From Kineosporia mesophila (lineage in GTDB: Bacteria; Actinomycetota; Actinomycetes; Actinomycetales; Kineosporiaceae): a stretch of 64,000 nt of DNA. Every line of letters begins with the position of its first letter. Within the stretch, counting starts at the first letter, position 1. Shown piece after piece: positions 52,703-61,085 of this stretch. The translations under genes were made by a program, and so were the position numbers. The stretch lies in assembly GCF_021129235.1 (NCBI RefSeq), contig NZ_JAJOMA010000006.1, positions 1-64,000 of the forward strand, in the 5' to 3' direction. The notes under the pieces were generated by a model. It searched no databases and was not told the DNA's origin. It was given only the letters and a program-made list of their open reading frames with translations.

Positions 52703-53059
52703 ATGAAGGTCCGGAAGAACTGGGTCATCGTCGGAACCGCGGCCGTGCTGGGCGTGAGCGCCGCCACCGCGGGCGCCGCGATGGCCGAGAGCACCCCCGA
52801 CCTGAAGGACCGCGCCCAGGTGACCACCAGCGCGACCCAGCCGGCCACGGCCGACCCGAGCACGACGTCCTCCAACCAGGATGCCGACGCTCTCGACACG
52901 GCCAACACCAGCAACACCGCCGACACCCCGAACGACCAGGACAACACCCCGAACACCCCCAACGACGTTGACACCTCGAACGACACCAACACGGCCAACG
53001 ACGTCAACACCCCGAACACCCCGAACACCCCGAACACCCCGAACACCCCGAACGACTGA
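52703..53059 (+). CDS. Secreted Asn/Thr/Pro/Asp repeat protein
   Basis: ATG 52703 follows GGAGG and opens a 118-residue frame. The signal peptide is VRKNWVIVGTAAVLGVSAAT, and the mature part is of very low complexity, ending in NTP-NTP-NTP-NTP-ND. No family is recognised. A second copy of the putative operator precedes it, so it is likely part of the same regulon as the acidic secreted protein and the two-component pair. Confidence 0.75.
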   Translation: MKVRKNWVIVGTAAVLGVSAATAGAAMAESTPDLKDRAQVTTSATQPATADPSTTSSNQDADALDTANTSNTADTPNDQDNTPNTPNDVDTSNDTNTANDVNTPNTPNTPNTPNTPND

Positions 53060-53076
53060 CACCCCCCAAACCCCGC

Positions 53077-53159
53077 CGTGATCATGCAAAACCTCCCCGG
53101 AGTTCTAGAACTGTAAGGCTAAGAGTTCTAGAACTCCGGGGAGGTTTTGCATGATCACG
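53077..53159. repeat. Perfect 36-bp inverted repeat, CGTGATCATGC family
   Basis: Two exact 36-base arms (53077-53112 and 53124-53159) surround an 11-base loop. The outer ends are cgtgatcatgc; the inner 12 bases agttctagaact are themselves a palindrome. It is placed where a terminator for the NTP-repeat gene would be, but is far longer than needed. Confidence 0.85.
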
Positions 53160-53261
53160 AAGGAGTGGGCGGGGAGATAGCGGTGGGTGGACGGTTCCGG
53201 CGACTGGTCATCGACTAGCCTCACGGGCGAGGAAACGCGTCCCGCGCTGTCAGGAGGAGTC

Positions 53262-54905
53262 ATGCCACACGACCGGGCCGGATCGCCGGCTCTGCCGGAA
53301 GATCTGATCGACGTCGCACACGTCGTGACCAGCTACTACACGATTACGCCCGACCCGTCCGAGGCCGGGCAGAAGGTCTCCTTCGGCACTTCCGGGCACC
53401 GCGGCAGCAGTCTGAGCGGCTCGTTCAACGAAGCGCACATCGTGGCCACCACGCAGGCCATCTGCGATTACCGCACCGGGCAGAACATCGCCGGGCCGCT
53501 GTTCATCGGCCGCGACACGCACGCTCTCTCCGAGCCGGCCTGGGCGAGTGCGCTGGAGGTGCTGGCCGCCAACGGCGTCCGCACGCTCATCGACGACCGC
53601 AACGGCTACACGCCCACCCCGGCCGTGTCGCACGCGATCCTCACCTACAACCGGGGCCGGGCCACCGACGACTCCGGCCGGGCCGACGGCATTGTCGTCA
53701 CGCCGTCCCACAACCCGCCCGCCGACGGTGGTTTCAAGTACAACCCGCCGCACGGCGGCCCCGCCGACACCGACGCCACCGGCTGGATCGCGAACCGCGC
53801 CAATGAGCTTCTGGTTGCGAAACTATCCGGGGTGAAGCGCATTCCGTTCGACCGGGCGGTGAAGGCGGAGACCACCGGCACGTACGACTTCCTCGGCACC
53901 TACGTCGACGACCTGCCGAACATCCTCGACCTGGATGCGATCCGCGAGCACGGGCTGCACATCGGCGCCGACCCGCTGGGCGGTGCGGCGGTGGCCTACT
54001 GGGGCGAGATCGCACAGCGGCACGGGCTCCACCTCGACGTGGTGAACCCGCTGGTCGACTCCACCTTCCGGTTCATGACGCTGGACTGGGACGGCAAGAT
54101 CCGGATGGACTGCTCGTCACCGTCGGCGATGGCCTCGCTGATCGGCGCGAAAGACCAGTACGACCTGGCCACGGGCAACGACGCGGACTCCGACCGGCAC
54201 GGCATCGTCACGCCGGACGGCGGGCTGATGAACCCGAACCACTACCTCGCGGTGGCGATCAGCTACCTGTTCGGATCGCGCACGGGATGGTCCACTGACG
54301 CCGGCATCGGCAAGACCCTGGTGTCGTCGTCGATGATCGACCGGGTGGCCGCCGACCTGGGCCGCAAGCTCGTCGAGGTGCCGGTCGGCTTCAAGTGGTT
54401 CGTGCCGGGCCTGCTCGACGGATCCGTCGGGTTCGGCGGCGAGGAATCGGCGGGCGCGTCGTTCCTGCGCAAGGACGGCACCGCCTGGACCACCGACAAG
54501 GACGGCATTCTGCTCGCCCTGCTGGCCAGCGAGATCACCGTGAAGACCGGTAAGACGCCGAGCCAGTTGTACGCGGAGCTGGTGGAGAAGCACGGTGACC
54601 CGGTGTACGCGCGCATCGACGCCCCTGCGAGCCGGGAACAGAAAGCCGTTCTGGCCAAGTTGTCGCCGGAGCAGGTCACCGCCACCGAGCTGGCCGGCGA
54701 ACCGATCACGGCGACGCTCACCGCGGCGCCGGGCAATGGCGCGGCGATCGGCGGCCTCAAGGTCACCACCGAGAGCGCCTGGTTCGCCGCGCGCCCCTCC
54801 GGTACCGAGGACGTGTACAAGATCTACGCCGAGTCCTACCGAGGCCCCGAGCACCTCGCTCAGGTGCAGCAGGCAGCGAAGGACCTGGTGTCAGAGGTCC
54901 TTTAG
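53262..54905 (+). CDS. pgm: Phosphoglucomutase (alpha-D-glucose phosphate-specific)
   Basis: From ATG 53262 (AGGAGG directly upstream) the product is 547 residues. It has [20 protein letters not shown], the phosphoserine loop [20 protein letters not shown], the metal site [17 protein letters not shown], the sugar loop [11 protein letters not shown] and the phosphate loop [15 protein letters not shown]. This is the full single-chain bacterial Pgm that interconverts glucose-1-P and glucose-6-P for glycogen, trehalose and envelope sugars. The frame back to 53187 adds nothing family-like. It lies 25 bp before the TmsA-like gene on the same strand. Confidence 0.97.
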   Translation: MPHDRAGSPALPEDLIDVAHVVTSYYTITPDPSEAGQKVSFGTSGHRGSSLSGSFNEAHIVATTQAICDYRTGQNIAGPLFIGRDTHALSEPAWASALEVLAANGVRTLIDDRNGYTPTPAVSHAILTYNRGRATDDSGRADGIVVTPSHNPPADGGFKYNPPHGGPADTDATGWIANRANELLVAKLSGVKRIPFDRAVKAETTGTYDFLGTYVDDLPNILDLDAIREHGLHIGADPLGGAAVAYWGEIAQRHGLHLDVVNPLVDSTFRFMTLDWDGKIRMDCSSPSAMASLIGAKDQYDLATGNDADSDRHGIVTPDGGLMNPNHYLAVAISYLFGSRTGWSTDAGIGKTLVSSSMIDRVAADLGRKLVEVPVGFKWFVPGLLDGSVGFGGEESAGASFLRKDGTAWTTDKDGILLALLASEITVKTGKTPSQLYAELVEKHGDPVYARIDAPASREQKAVLAKLSPEQVTATELAGEPITATLTAAPGNGAAIGGLKVTTESAWFAARPSGTEDVYKIYAESYRGPEHLAQVQQAAKDLVSEVL

Positions 54906-54930
54906 AGAACTAGCGAGAACCAGGCAGAAG

Positions 54931-56394
54931 ATGACGTCGATCCAGACCACGGTCACCCCCGTCCTGTCCACCTCCGCCGTTGCCCCGGTGATCTCCCTGG
55001 TCCGGGGCGCTCAGGCGCACCGGATCGCGGTGGACAGACTGCTGGCCTCGTACCGGGCGATCCCGGCCGGGCAGCGCGTGCGGCTGGCCAAACGCACGTC
55101 CAACCTGTTCCGCGACCGAGCCGTGGGCACCACCACGGGGCTGGACGTGTCGGGTCTGGACGGCGTCATCTCCGTCGACACCAAAGCGCGCACCGCCGAC
55201 GTCCAGGCGATGTGCACCTACGAGACGCTGGTGGCGGCCACGTTGCCGTACGGCCTGATGCCCACGGTCGTGCCCCAGCTCAAGACGATCACCCTGGGCG
55301 GGGCGGTGACCGGGCTGGGCATCGAGTCGGCCTCGTTCCGCAACGGCCTGCCGCACGAGGCGGTGGTGGAGCTGGACATCCTCACCGGCGACGGCAGCCT
55401 GGTCACGGCCCGGCCCGAGGGTGAGCACTCCGACCTCTACTTCGGTTTCCCCAACTCCTACGGCACGCTCGGCTACGCCACCCGGCTGCGCATCGAGCTG
55501 GAGCCGGTGAAGCCGGCCGTCGCCCTGCGCCACGTGCGCTTCGGTGACCTGGACGAACTGGCGGCGGCGATCGGCACGGTCAGCACCTCGCGGGAGTGGG
55601 AGGGCACCGAGGTCGATTTCCTCGACGGCGTGGTCTTCTCGGCCACCGAGGCCTACCTCACACTGGGCACCTGGACCGACGACCTGACCGACCTCAGCGA
55701 CTACACCGGTCAGCACACCTTCTACCGCTCGATCCAGTACCGCTCGATCGACAAGCTGACGATCCACGACTACCTGTGGCGCTGGGACAGCGACTGGTTC
55801 TGGTGCTCGGCGGCGTTCGGCGCGCAGAACCCGAAGGTGCGCAAGTACTGGCCGGCCAAGTACCGGCGCAGCGATGTCTTCCACAAACTGGTCGGGCTGG
55901 AGACGAAGTACGGTTTTGTCGCCAAACTGGACTCCTGGCGCGGTAAGCCTGCCCGCGAACGGGTGATCCAGGACGTTGAACTGCCCGTGACGCGCACCGC
56001 GGATTTCCTGCGCTGGTACCTCGATCACGTTCCGATGACCCCGGTGTGGCTGTGCCCGCTGCGTCTGCGGGTATCCGGCCCGGCCGGCACCCCCGAACCG
56101 GGCTCGCAGCCCTGGACGCTCTACCCGCTCCGGGCCGGCGAGACCTACGTCAACGCCGGCTTCTGGGGCACCGTGGCGATCGAGCCGGGCCGGGCCGACG
56201 GCGACAAGAACCGTGAGATCGAGGCCGCGGTGGCCCAATTCGATGGACACAAGTCGCTGTACTCGGACGCCTTCTATGACGAGGCGACCTTCTGGGCGGC
56301 CTACGGCGGCGAGAACTACCCCGCTCTCAAGCAGCGGTACGACGGTGACGGACGGCTGCTCGACCTTTACGCAAAGGTCGTCGGACGGCGCTAG
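54931..56394 (+). CDS. FAD-binding oxidoreductase, TmsA/BfaA-like (10-methylene fatty acid reductase)
   Basis: The 487-residue product from ATG 54931 has an N-terminal FAD-binding-4 domain. Key stretches are DVSGLDGVISVDTKARTADV, TLPYGLMPTVVPQLKTITLG and GGAVTGLGIESASFRNGLPH. A long C-terminal region has YWPAKYRRSDVFHKLVGLET and WLCPLRLRVSG. This matches the flavoprotein that, with a partner methyltransferase, makes 10-methyl fatty acids (tuberculostearic acid type) in actinobacteria by reducing the 10-methylene intermediate. The partner gene follows, separated by an AT-rich promoter-like gap. Function inferred from family and pairing. Confidence 0.88.
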   Translation: MTSIQTTVTPVLSTSAVAPVISLVRGAQAHRIAVDRLLASYRAIPAGQRVRLAKRTSNLFRDRAVGTTTGLDVSGLDGVISVDTKARTADVQAMCTYETLVAATLPYGLMPTVVPQLKTITLGGAVTGLGIESASFRNGLPHEAVVELDILTGDGSLVTARPEGEHSDLYFGFPNSYGTLGYATRLRIELEPVKPAVALRHVRFGDLDELAAAIGTVSTSREWEGTEVDFLDGVVFSATEAYLTLGTWTDDLTDLSDYTGQHTFYRSIQYRSIDKLTIHDYLWRWDSDWFWCSAAFGAQNPKVRKYWPAKYRRSDVFHKLVGLETKYGFVAKLDSWRGKPARERVIQDVELPVTRTADFLRWYLDHVPMTPVWLCPLRLRVSGPAGTPEPGSQPWTLYPLRAGETYVNAGFWGTVAIEPGRADGDKNREIEAAVAQFDGHKSLYSDAFYDEATFWAAYGGENYPALKQRYDGDGRLLDLYAKVVGRR

Positions 56395-56621
56395 AGGTGT
56401 AATACCCGTCCGCGACGCTCAGCACATTCACATCACAGCCAGTGCATAAAACGGTCAAAGTAGTTGCATGCGGGATCATTACTACTTGTGCTTGAGGCAA
56501 CTAGTACCTCAATCTAAGAGAGCTCGATGTAACTAAAAGTGATTCGAGCTCCGTCTCGCCATGATCGTTAGGACGACTTACGATTCGATCGTCGCGGGAG
56601 ATTAGTCACGAGGAGATCCAG
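56395..56621 (+). promoter_or_regulatory. AT-rich region with inverted repeats before TmsB-like gene
   Basis: This 227-bp gap is markedly AT-richer than its surroundings. It contains ttgagg/cctcaa (56492-56512) and gagctcga/tcgagctc (56520-56551) inverted repeats. AGGAG at 56611 precedes a TTG start, which makes it the probable promoter and operator of the methyltransferase gene. Confidence 0.55.
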
Positions 56622-57938
56622 TTGAGCTTCTTACCGATCCTGGGCCGAATGGACGACGACGCCCAGCCCCTTCTTCTGGCGGACATCTTCGACGTGCTCC
56701 TCATGGAGCCCTCACCAGTGCGCTTCGTCGCTTACGACGGTAGCGCGACCGGTCCGGCCAACGCCGAGATCACCGTCTCGATCAACACCCCGCGCGCCGT
56801 GGCCTACATGGCCACCGCCCCCGGATCGCTCGGCATGGCCCGTGCGTACATCACCGGTGACGCTCAGATCACCGGTATCCACCCGGGAAATCCTTACCCT
56901 CTGTTAGCTGCCATGGATCAGCTCCAGTGGCGACGGCCCGACGTCCGCACCGCTCTGCGGATCGCCCGCAGCCTGGGCATGAAGCGGCTCGTTCCGCCGC
57001 CGCCCCCGCCGCAGGAGGCCCTGCCGGACTGGCGTCGCGCGCTGGAAGGCCTGCGCCACTCCAAACACCGTGACGCCGAGGCCATCCACCACCACTACGA
57101 CGTCTCCAACACGTTCTACGAGATGCTGCTCGGCGAGTCGATGACGTACACGTGCGCCTGCTACCCGCACGAGAACGCGACGCTCGAAGAGGCCCAGGAC
57201 AACAAGTACGACCTGGTCGCCCGCAAGCTCGGCCTGAAGCCGGGCATGCGCCTGCTGGACGTCGGCTGTGGCTGGGGCGGCATGGTGCGTCACGCGGCCA
57301 AGCACTACGGCGTGCAGGTGCTGGGTGTGACCCTCTCCGCCGAGCAGGCCGAGTGGGCGCAGCAGGAGATCAAGCGACAGGGCCTGGAAGACCTGGCCGA
57401 GGTGCGGTTCAGCGACTACCGCGACGTGATCGAGGGCGACTTCGACGCGATCAGCTCGATCGGCCTCACCGAGCACATCGGCGTGGGCAACTACCCGGCT
57501 TACTTCGACTTCCTGGGCAGCAAGCTGCGGCCGGGCGGACGGTTGCTGAACCACAGCATCACGCGGCCCGACAACATCCACGTGCCCCGCGTCCGGGGTG
57601 GCTTCATCGACCGCTACATCTTCCCGGACGGTGAGCTGACCGGCGCCGGCGGCCTGATCGTCGCGCTGCAGAATTCCGGCCTGGAGATGCGGCACGAGGA
57701 GAGCCTGCGCGAGCACTACGCGCGTACCTGCGCAGCCTGGTGCGAGAACCTGGTCGCGAACTGGGACGCCGCGGTCGCCGAGGTGGGCGAGGCGACGGCC
57801 AAGATCTGGGGCCTGTACCTGGCCGGTTCCAGCCTGGGCTTCGACAAGCGTCAGATCGAGTTGCACCAGGTGCTCGCCGTGAAGCCGGACGAGCGGGGCC
57901 GCTCGACCATGCCGCTGCGGCCCGACTGGGGCGTCTGA
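56622..57938 (+). CDS. Cyclopropane-fatty-acid-synthase-family methyltransferase, TmsB/BfaB-like
   Basis: With a TTG start at 56622 (AGGAG seven bases upstream; ATG 56649 is the alternative) the product is 438 residues. The family core has IHHHYDVSNTFYEMLLGESM, TYTCACYPHENATLEEAQDN and the SAM motif MRLLDVGCGWGGMVRHAAKH. SSIGLTEHIGVGNYPAYFDF and YIFPDGELTGAGGLIVALQN follow. In the TmsA/TmsB pair this enzyme methylenates C10 of oleoyl chains on phospholipids. Its distance from the flavoprotein gene (227 bp with its own promoter) is larger than the usual tight operon, so expression may be uncoupled. Confidence 0.9.
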   Translation: MSFLPILGRMDDDAQPLLLADIFDVLLMEPSPVRFVAYDGSATGPANAEITVSINTPRAVAYMATAPGSLGMARAYITGDAQITGIHPGNPYPLLAAMDQLQWRRPDVRTALRIARSLGMKRLVPPPPPPQEALPDWRRALEGLRHSKHRDAEAIHHHYDVSNTFYEMLLGESMTYTCACYPHENATLEEAQDNKYDLVARKLGLKPGMRLLDVGCGWGGMVRHAAKHYGVQVLGVTLSAEQAEWAQQEIKRQGLEDLAEVRFSDYRDVIEGDFDAISSIGLTEHIGVGNYPAYFDFLGSKLRPGGRLLNHSITRPDNIHVPRVRGGFIDRYIFPDGELTGAGGLIVALQNSGLEMRHEESLREHYARTCAAWCENLVANWDAAVAEVGEATAKIWGLYLAGSSLGFDKRQIELHQVLAVKPDERGRSTMPLRPDWGV

Positions 57939-58029
57939 CCCTTCCGGGGCCCTCTGGGACCACGGTCCGTGGGGTGCGACCGCACCCCACGGACGACTCC
58001 GGACGGGGCGGAGAGTGGTCACGAAAGAC

Positions 58030-58200
58030 GTTGCGTATCTTGAGGTTCGGCCGAAAGGGTGAAGTCCGGATACGCACTGGTGGTGGGGATGGCCCGATCG
58101 GGGCAGCCAGTTCTCAACTGTTGGCCACACCCGGCCGATAGGAAACGACGGAGCCGCAAGCCCAGCGGTCGAGCAGCAATCTGGATGGCCGCAGCCCCGG
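58030..58200 (+). ncRNA. Possible structured leader upstream of EAL-HDOD gene
   Basis: The leader contains ccgaaagggtgaagtccgga, several short hairpins (for example cagtt-ctc-aactg) and, 3', gatagg followed by gacggagccgcaag, ending about 50 bases before GTG 58222. Boxes of this kind recall c-di-GMP riboswitches, and the downstream gene carries an EAL domain. However, I cannot fit the GEMM consensus, so this is only a candidate. Confidence 0.3.
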
Positions 58201-58221
58201 CCCCCCGGAAACGGAGCGATC

Positions 58222-59445
58222 GTGCATGTGGCCCGCCAGGCGATCAATGACGCCAACGGCCACCTCTACGGTTATGAGCTGCTGTTCCGCAGCACAGCCG
58301 GGGCAACCTTCGCGGATCTGGACACCGACCGGGCGACCACCCAGACGATCCTGGCCGCCTTCGCCGAGTTCGGGGCGGACGAGCTGCTCGGTGGCAAGCC
58401 CGGTTTCATCAATCTGACCCGGAGCTTCCTGGTCGGTGATCTTCCGCTGCCGTTCGCCCCCGAGGCCGCCGTGCTGGAGATCGTGGAGACCATCCACATC
58501 GACCGTGAGGTCGTGATCGGCGCGCTCAAGCTCGCGACCCAGGGCTACCGTCTGGCCCTGGACGACTTCGTCTGGAGCGAGGAGGCCGAGCCGCTGCTCG
58601 CGGTGGCCGACATCGTCAAGGTCGACGTCCTGGCGATGACCTGGGACGAAGTGCTCTTCACGGTGGAGAAGTGCCGCAAGCACGACGTCCGTCTCCTGGC
58701 CGAGAAGGTCGAGGACGCGCAGATGTACGAGCGCTGTCTCGCCGAGGGCTTCGAGCTGTTCCAGGGCTATTACCTGGGCCGGCCGGAGACCATGTCGATC
58801 GAGACGCTCTCCCCCGGCCAGCAACTGGCCCTTCAGCTGATCGGGCGGCTGAGCGACCCGAACGCCACCACCGAGGAGATCGAGCGGGCCGTCCGGCGTG
58901 ACCCCGCCATGGTCTACCGGTTGCTGCGGATCGCGAACTCCGCCGCGGCCGGTTCCACCCGGCAGGTCTCCTCGATCCGCGACGCCCTGGTGATGGTCGG
59001 CCTGAGCCGGCTGCGGGCTTGGCTGATCCTGATCGCGCTGGCTCCCGACCAGGCCAGTCAGACCGCGATGGTCGTGGCGCTGACCCGGGCCCGCACCTGC
59101 GAGCGGGTGGCTGAGATAGGCCATGTCATCGCCCCGGACACCGCTTTCACCGCCGGTCTGCTCGACGGTATCGCCGAGGGGCTGGGCCTGCCCTCGTCCG
59201 ACCTGCTGGACCGGATGCCGATGCTGACCCCGGAGCTCTCCGCGGCGCTCACCGGCGACGCGAAAAATCCCCTGCGCCGGGTGCTGGCATCGGTGCGGGC
59301 TTACGAGCACAAGGATCTCGTGGGGGCCCGGCGTGGTCCGGTGCCGCTGCAGACCATGGCCGAGGCCTACCTTCAGGCGCTGGCCTGGACCACCGAGACC
59401 ACGCGCTACACGAACATCCGGGAACGCACGCCCCGGCCTGTCTGA
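58222..59445 (+). CDS. EAL and HDOD domain signalling protein
   Basis: From GTG 58222 (CGGAG five bases upstream) the product is 407 residues. Residues 1-190 are an EAL-type domain. YGYELLFR carries the first Glu, FINLTRSF the Asn, LEIVETIH the Glu, ALDDF the Asp pair, VKVDVL the Lys, LLAEKVED a Glu and FQGYYLGRP the Gln. The loop normally DDFGxG is DDFVWSEE, so catalysis or dimer control may be altered. Residues about 200-390 are HDOD (VYRLLRIANSAAAGSTRQVS and ALVMVGLSRLRAWLILIALA). Such YuxH-type proteins usually read or modulate second-messenger or stress signals rather than simply degrade c-di-GMP. Confidence 0.9.
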   Translation: MHVARQAINDANGHLYGYELLFRSTAGATFADLDTDRATTQTILAAFAEFGADELLGGKPGFINLTRSFLVGDLPLPFAPEAAVLEIVETIHIDREVVIGALKLATQGYRLALDDFVWSEEAEPLLAVADIVKVDVLAMTWDEVLFTVEKCRKHDVRLLAEKVEDAQMYERCLAEGFELFQGYYLGRPETMSIETLSPGQQLALQLIGRLSDPNATTEEIERAVRRDPAMVYRLLRIANSAAAGSTRQVSSIRDALVMVGLSRLRAWLILIALAPDQASQTAMVVALTRARTCERVAEIGHVIAPDTAFTAGLLDGIAEGLGLPSSDLLDRMPMLTPELSAALTGDAKNPLRRVLASVRAYEHKDLVGARRGPVPLQTMAEAYLQALAWTTETTRYTNIRERTPRPV

Positions 59446-59878
59446 CATCCGAGGTCGGGCAGACCGGCACGGACGGCGATGTCGGTCCCGGATCAGGCGG
59501 CGTACTCATCAGCTCGGAGTGGTCGAGCGCGGCCCGGGTGAGAGCAGCGTTCTGCTTCAGTTCCACATCGCAGCCGGCGGCCGAGCGCTTATGGTTCACC
59601 AGCTTGATGACGTCGTTGGCGAGAGTGGTGTCGCCACTCGCCTCTCCGTTGCCATCAGAGGACGACGTGGTCGCCTCAGCGAGGTCAGTCGGCGCGGTGA
59701 GGTCAGTCGGCACGGTGAGGTCAGTCGGCACGGTGAGGTCCGGTTCCGGCGGCTCGGTGGTCAGGTCGGCCGAGGACGTGGTGGTCCCGTCCGGTTCGGG
59801 GCGACAGTTGGTGCGTCCACCGTTGGTGCTTCCATCCTTGAGGCGAAAGCAAACTGGAGCCGGGCGCCCCGCCCGTCT
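59446..59878 (-). pseudogene. Truncated CAP-domain (SCP/PR-1) secreted-protein remnant
   Basis: The minus-strand frame contains a Thr/Pro linker (PDLTVPTDLTVPTDLTAPTD). It then has NDVIKLVNHKRSAAGCDVEL and NAALTRAALDHSELMS, the first ~35 residues of a CAP domain. The rest of the domain (HxxxM, GENxx) is absent; downstream the frame runs antisense through the EAL-HDOD gene's 3' end. Upstream there is no signal peptide before the in-frame stop at 59879. It is most likely a decayed gene cut at both ends. Confidence 0.65.
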
Positions 59879-59916
59879 TCACGACGGAGCGGGATCGCCC
59901 GGAGCTTCAGTACCGG

Positions 59917-60348
59917 TCAGGCGGGGTTCGTGGTGACCACGAGCTCGACCGGGATGTTGTTACGCGTGGCGTTCGAGTACGGGCACACCTGGTGCGCGGT
60001 CTCGACGATGGACTCGGCCGTGGCCTGGTCCAGCGCGGGGAAGTTGACCTTCAGGGTGACCTCGAGCGCGAAGCCGCCCTGGCCGTTGGAGCCGATGCCG
60101 ACCTCGGCCGTCACCGAGGAACCGGTGGTGTCGGCCTTCTGCTTGCCGGCGACCAGGCGAGCCGCGCCGTGGAAGCAGGCCGCGTAGCCGGCTGCGAAGA
60201 GCTGCTCGGGGTTGGTCTTCTCGCCACCCGGGCCACCCATCTCCTTCGGCACGGCCAGGTCGAGGTCGATGACCCCGTCGGTCGAGGTGGTGTGCCCGCC
60301 ACGCCCGTCACCAGTAGCGGTAGCAACAGCGGTGTACACAGCGGCCAT
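59917..60348 (-). CDS. ohr: Organic hydroperoxide resistance protein (Ohr/OsmC family)
   Basis: The 143-residue product from ATG 60348 (GGAGG upstream) starts MAAVYTAVATATGDGRGGHT. It has GVIDLDLAVPKEMGGPGGEK and NPEQLFAAGYAACFHGA, with the peroxidatic Cys, and AHQVCPYSNATRNNIPVEL with the resolving Cys. Ohr reduces organic hydroperoxides with lipoylated proteins as electron donors. It is divergent from a TetR regulator with a strong shared inverted repeat, so it is probably repressed by that protein rather than by the usual MarR-type OhrR. The longer frame to 60456 overlaps the operator and is rejected. Confidence 0.96.
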   Translation of the reverse strand: MAAVYTAVATATGDGRGGHTTSTDGVIDLDLAVPKEMGGPGGEKTNPEQLFAAGYAACFHGAARLVAGKQKADTTGSSVTAEVGIGSNGQGGFALEVTLKVNFPALDQATAESIVETAHQVCPYSNATRNNIPVELVVTTNPA

Positions 60349-60366
60349 GGCAGGTGCCTCCAAGAA

Positions 60367-60443
60367 ATCGGACCGATCGTTCTGTCGTGTTGAACTCTCT
60401 CGCGGGACCCGCTGATCTGTCAAGACGGAACGATCGGTCCGAT
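60367..60443. promoter_or_regulatory. Divergent TetR operator pair
   Basis: atcggaccgatcgttc (60367-60382) and its exact complement gaacgatcggtccgat (60428-60443) flank the divergent promoters of ohr and tetR. Each arm contains a CGATCG-centred quasi-palindrome, giving two TetR-type boxes 45 bp apart. Confidence 0.8.
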
Positions 60444-60454
60444 AGACTGATGTC

Positions 60455-61033
60455 ATGGCAACGACCGAGACGGACTCCGTCAGACCCTCTAAGGCACGCG
60501 AGCGCCTGCTGCGGACCGCCTCGGCGCTCTTTTACACCGAAGGCATCCATGAGGTAGGTGTCGACCGCATCCTCAACGAGGCTGAGGTCACCCGTTCGAC
60601 CTTCTACCGGCATTTCCCCGGCAAAGAAGATCTGGTGGTCAACTACATCCACTCGGTCGACAACTCCATCCGCTCTCACGTCGATGGCACCGCGCCGGAA
60701 TCTCTGCTCGCGGCCCTGATCGACGAGCACGCCGAGCAGATCTGCAAACCGGGGTTCCGCGGCTGCGCCTTCATCAACGCCGCGGCCGAGTATCCCGACC
60801 AGGCCAGTCCCGTGCGCGTGGCGATCGAGGAGCACCGGTCGTGGATGCTGGGGGCGGCCACCGAGGCGTTCCGACGGGCCGGTCACCATGCGCCCGACCG
60901 GGCCGGGCGCCGGTTCATGCTGTTGCGTGACGGTGCGATGGTGTCCGGGTACCTGCACGACCCGGAATCCGCCCGCACCACGCTGCGCGAGGGCATTGAC
61001 GATCTGCTGGAAGACGGCCGGTCGAGTTCCTGA
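60455..61033 (+). CDS. TetR/AcrR-family transcriptional regulator
   Basis: The 192-residue product from ATG 60455 has the N-terminal helix-turn-helix ARERLLRTASALFYTEGIHE, then VGVDRILNEAEVTRSTFYRH and FPGKEDLVV. The ligand domain contains the FRGCAFINAAAEYPD segment with a Cys that could sense oxidants. It is divergent from ohr and almost certainly binds the two GGACCGATCGTTC-type boxes between them, controlling itself and ohr. Inducer unknown; an organic hydroperoxide acting through the Cys is a reasonable guess. Confidence 0.93.
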   Translation: MATTETDSVRPSKARERLLRTASALFYTEGIHEVGVDRILNEAEVTRSTFYRHFPGKEDLVVNYIHSVDNSIRSHVDGTAPESLLAALIDEHAEQICKPGFRGCAFINAAAEYPDQASPVRVAIEEHRSWMLGAATEAFRRAGHHAPDRAGRRFMLLRDGAMVSGYLHDPESARTTLREGIDDLLEDGRSSS

Positions 61034-61085
61034 CAGCCCCCGGGCTTGTCACAATGCAGGTTGGCACACAGACCTAGGGAGCCAG

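Noticed and set aside
58030-58200. Naming the leader a c-di-GMP (GEMM) riboswitch
   Set aside because: The required core and tetraloop-receptor pattern could not be aligned by eye, so only a structured-leader candidate is reported.
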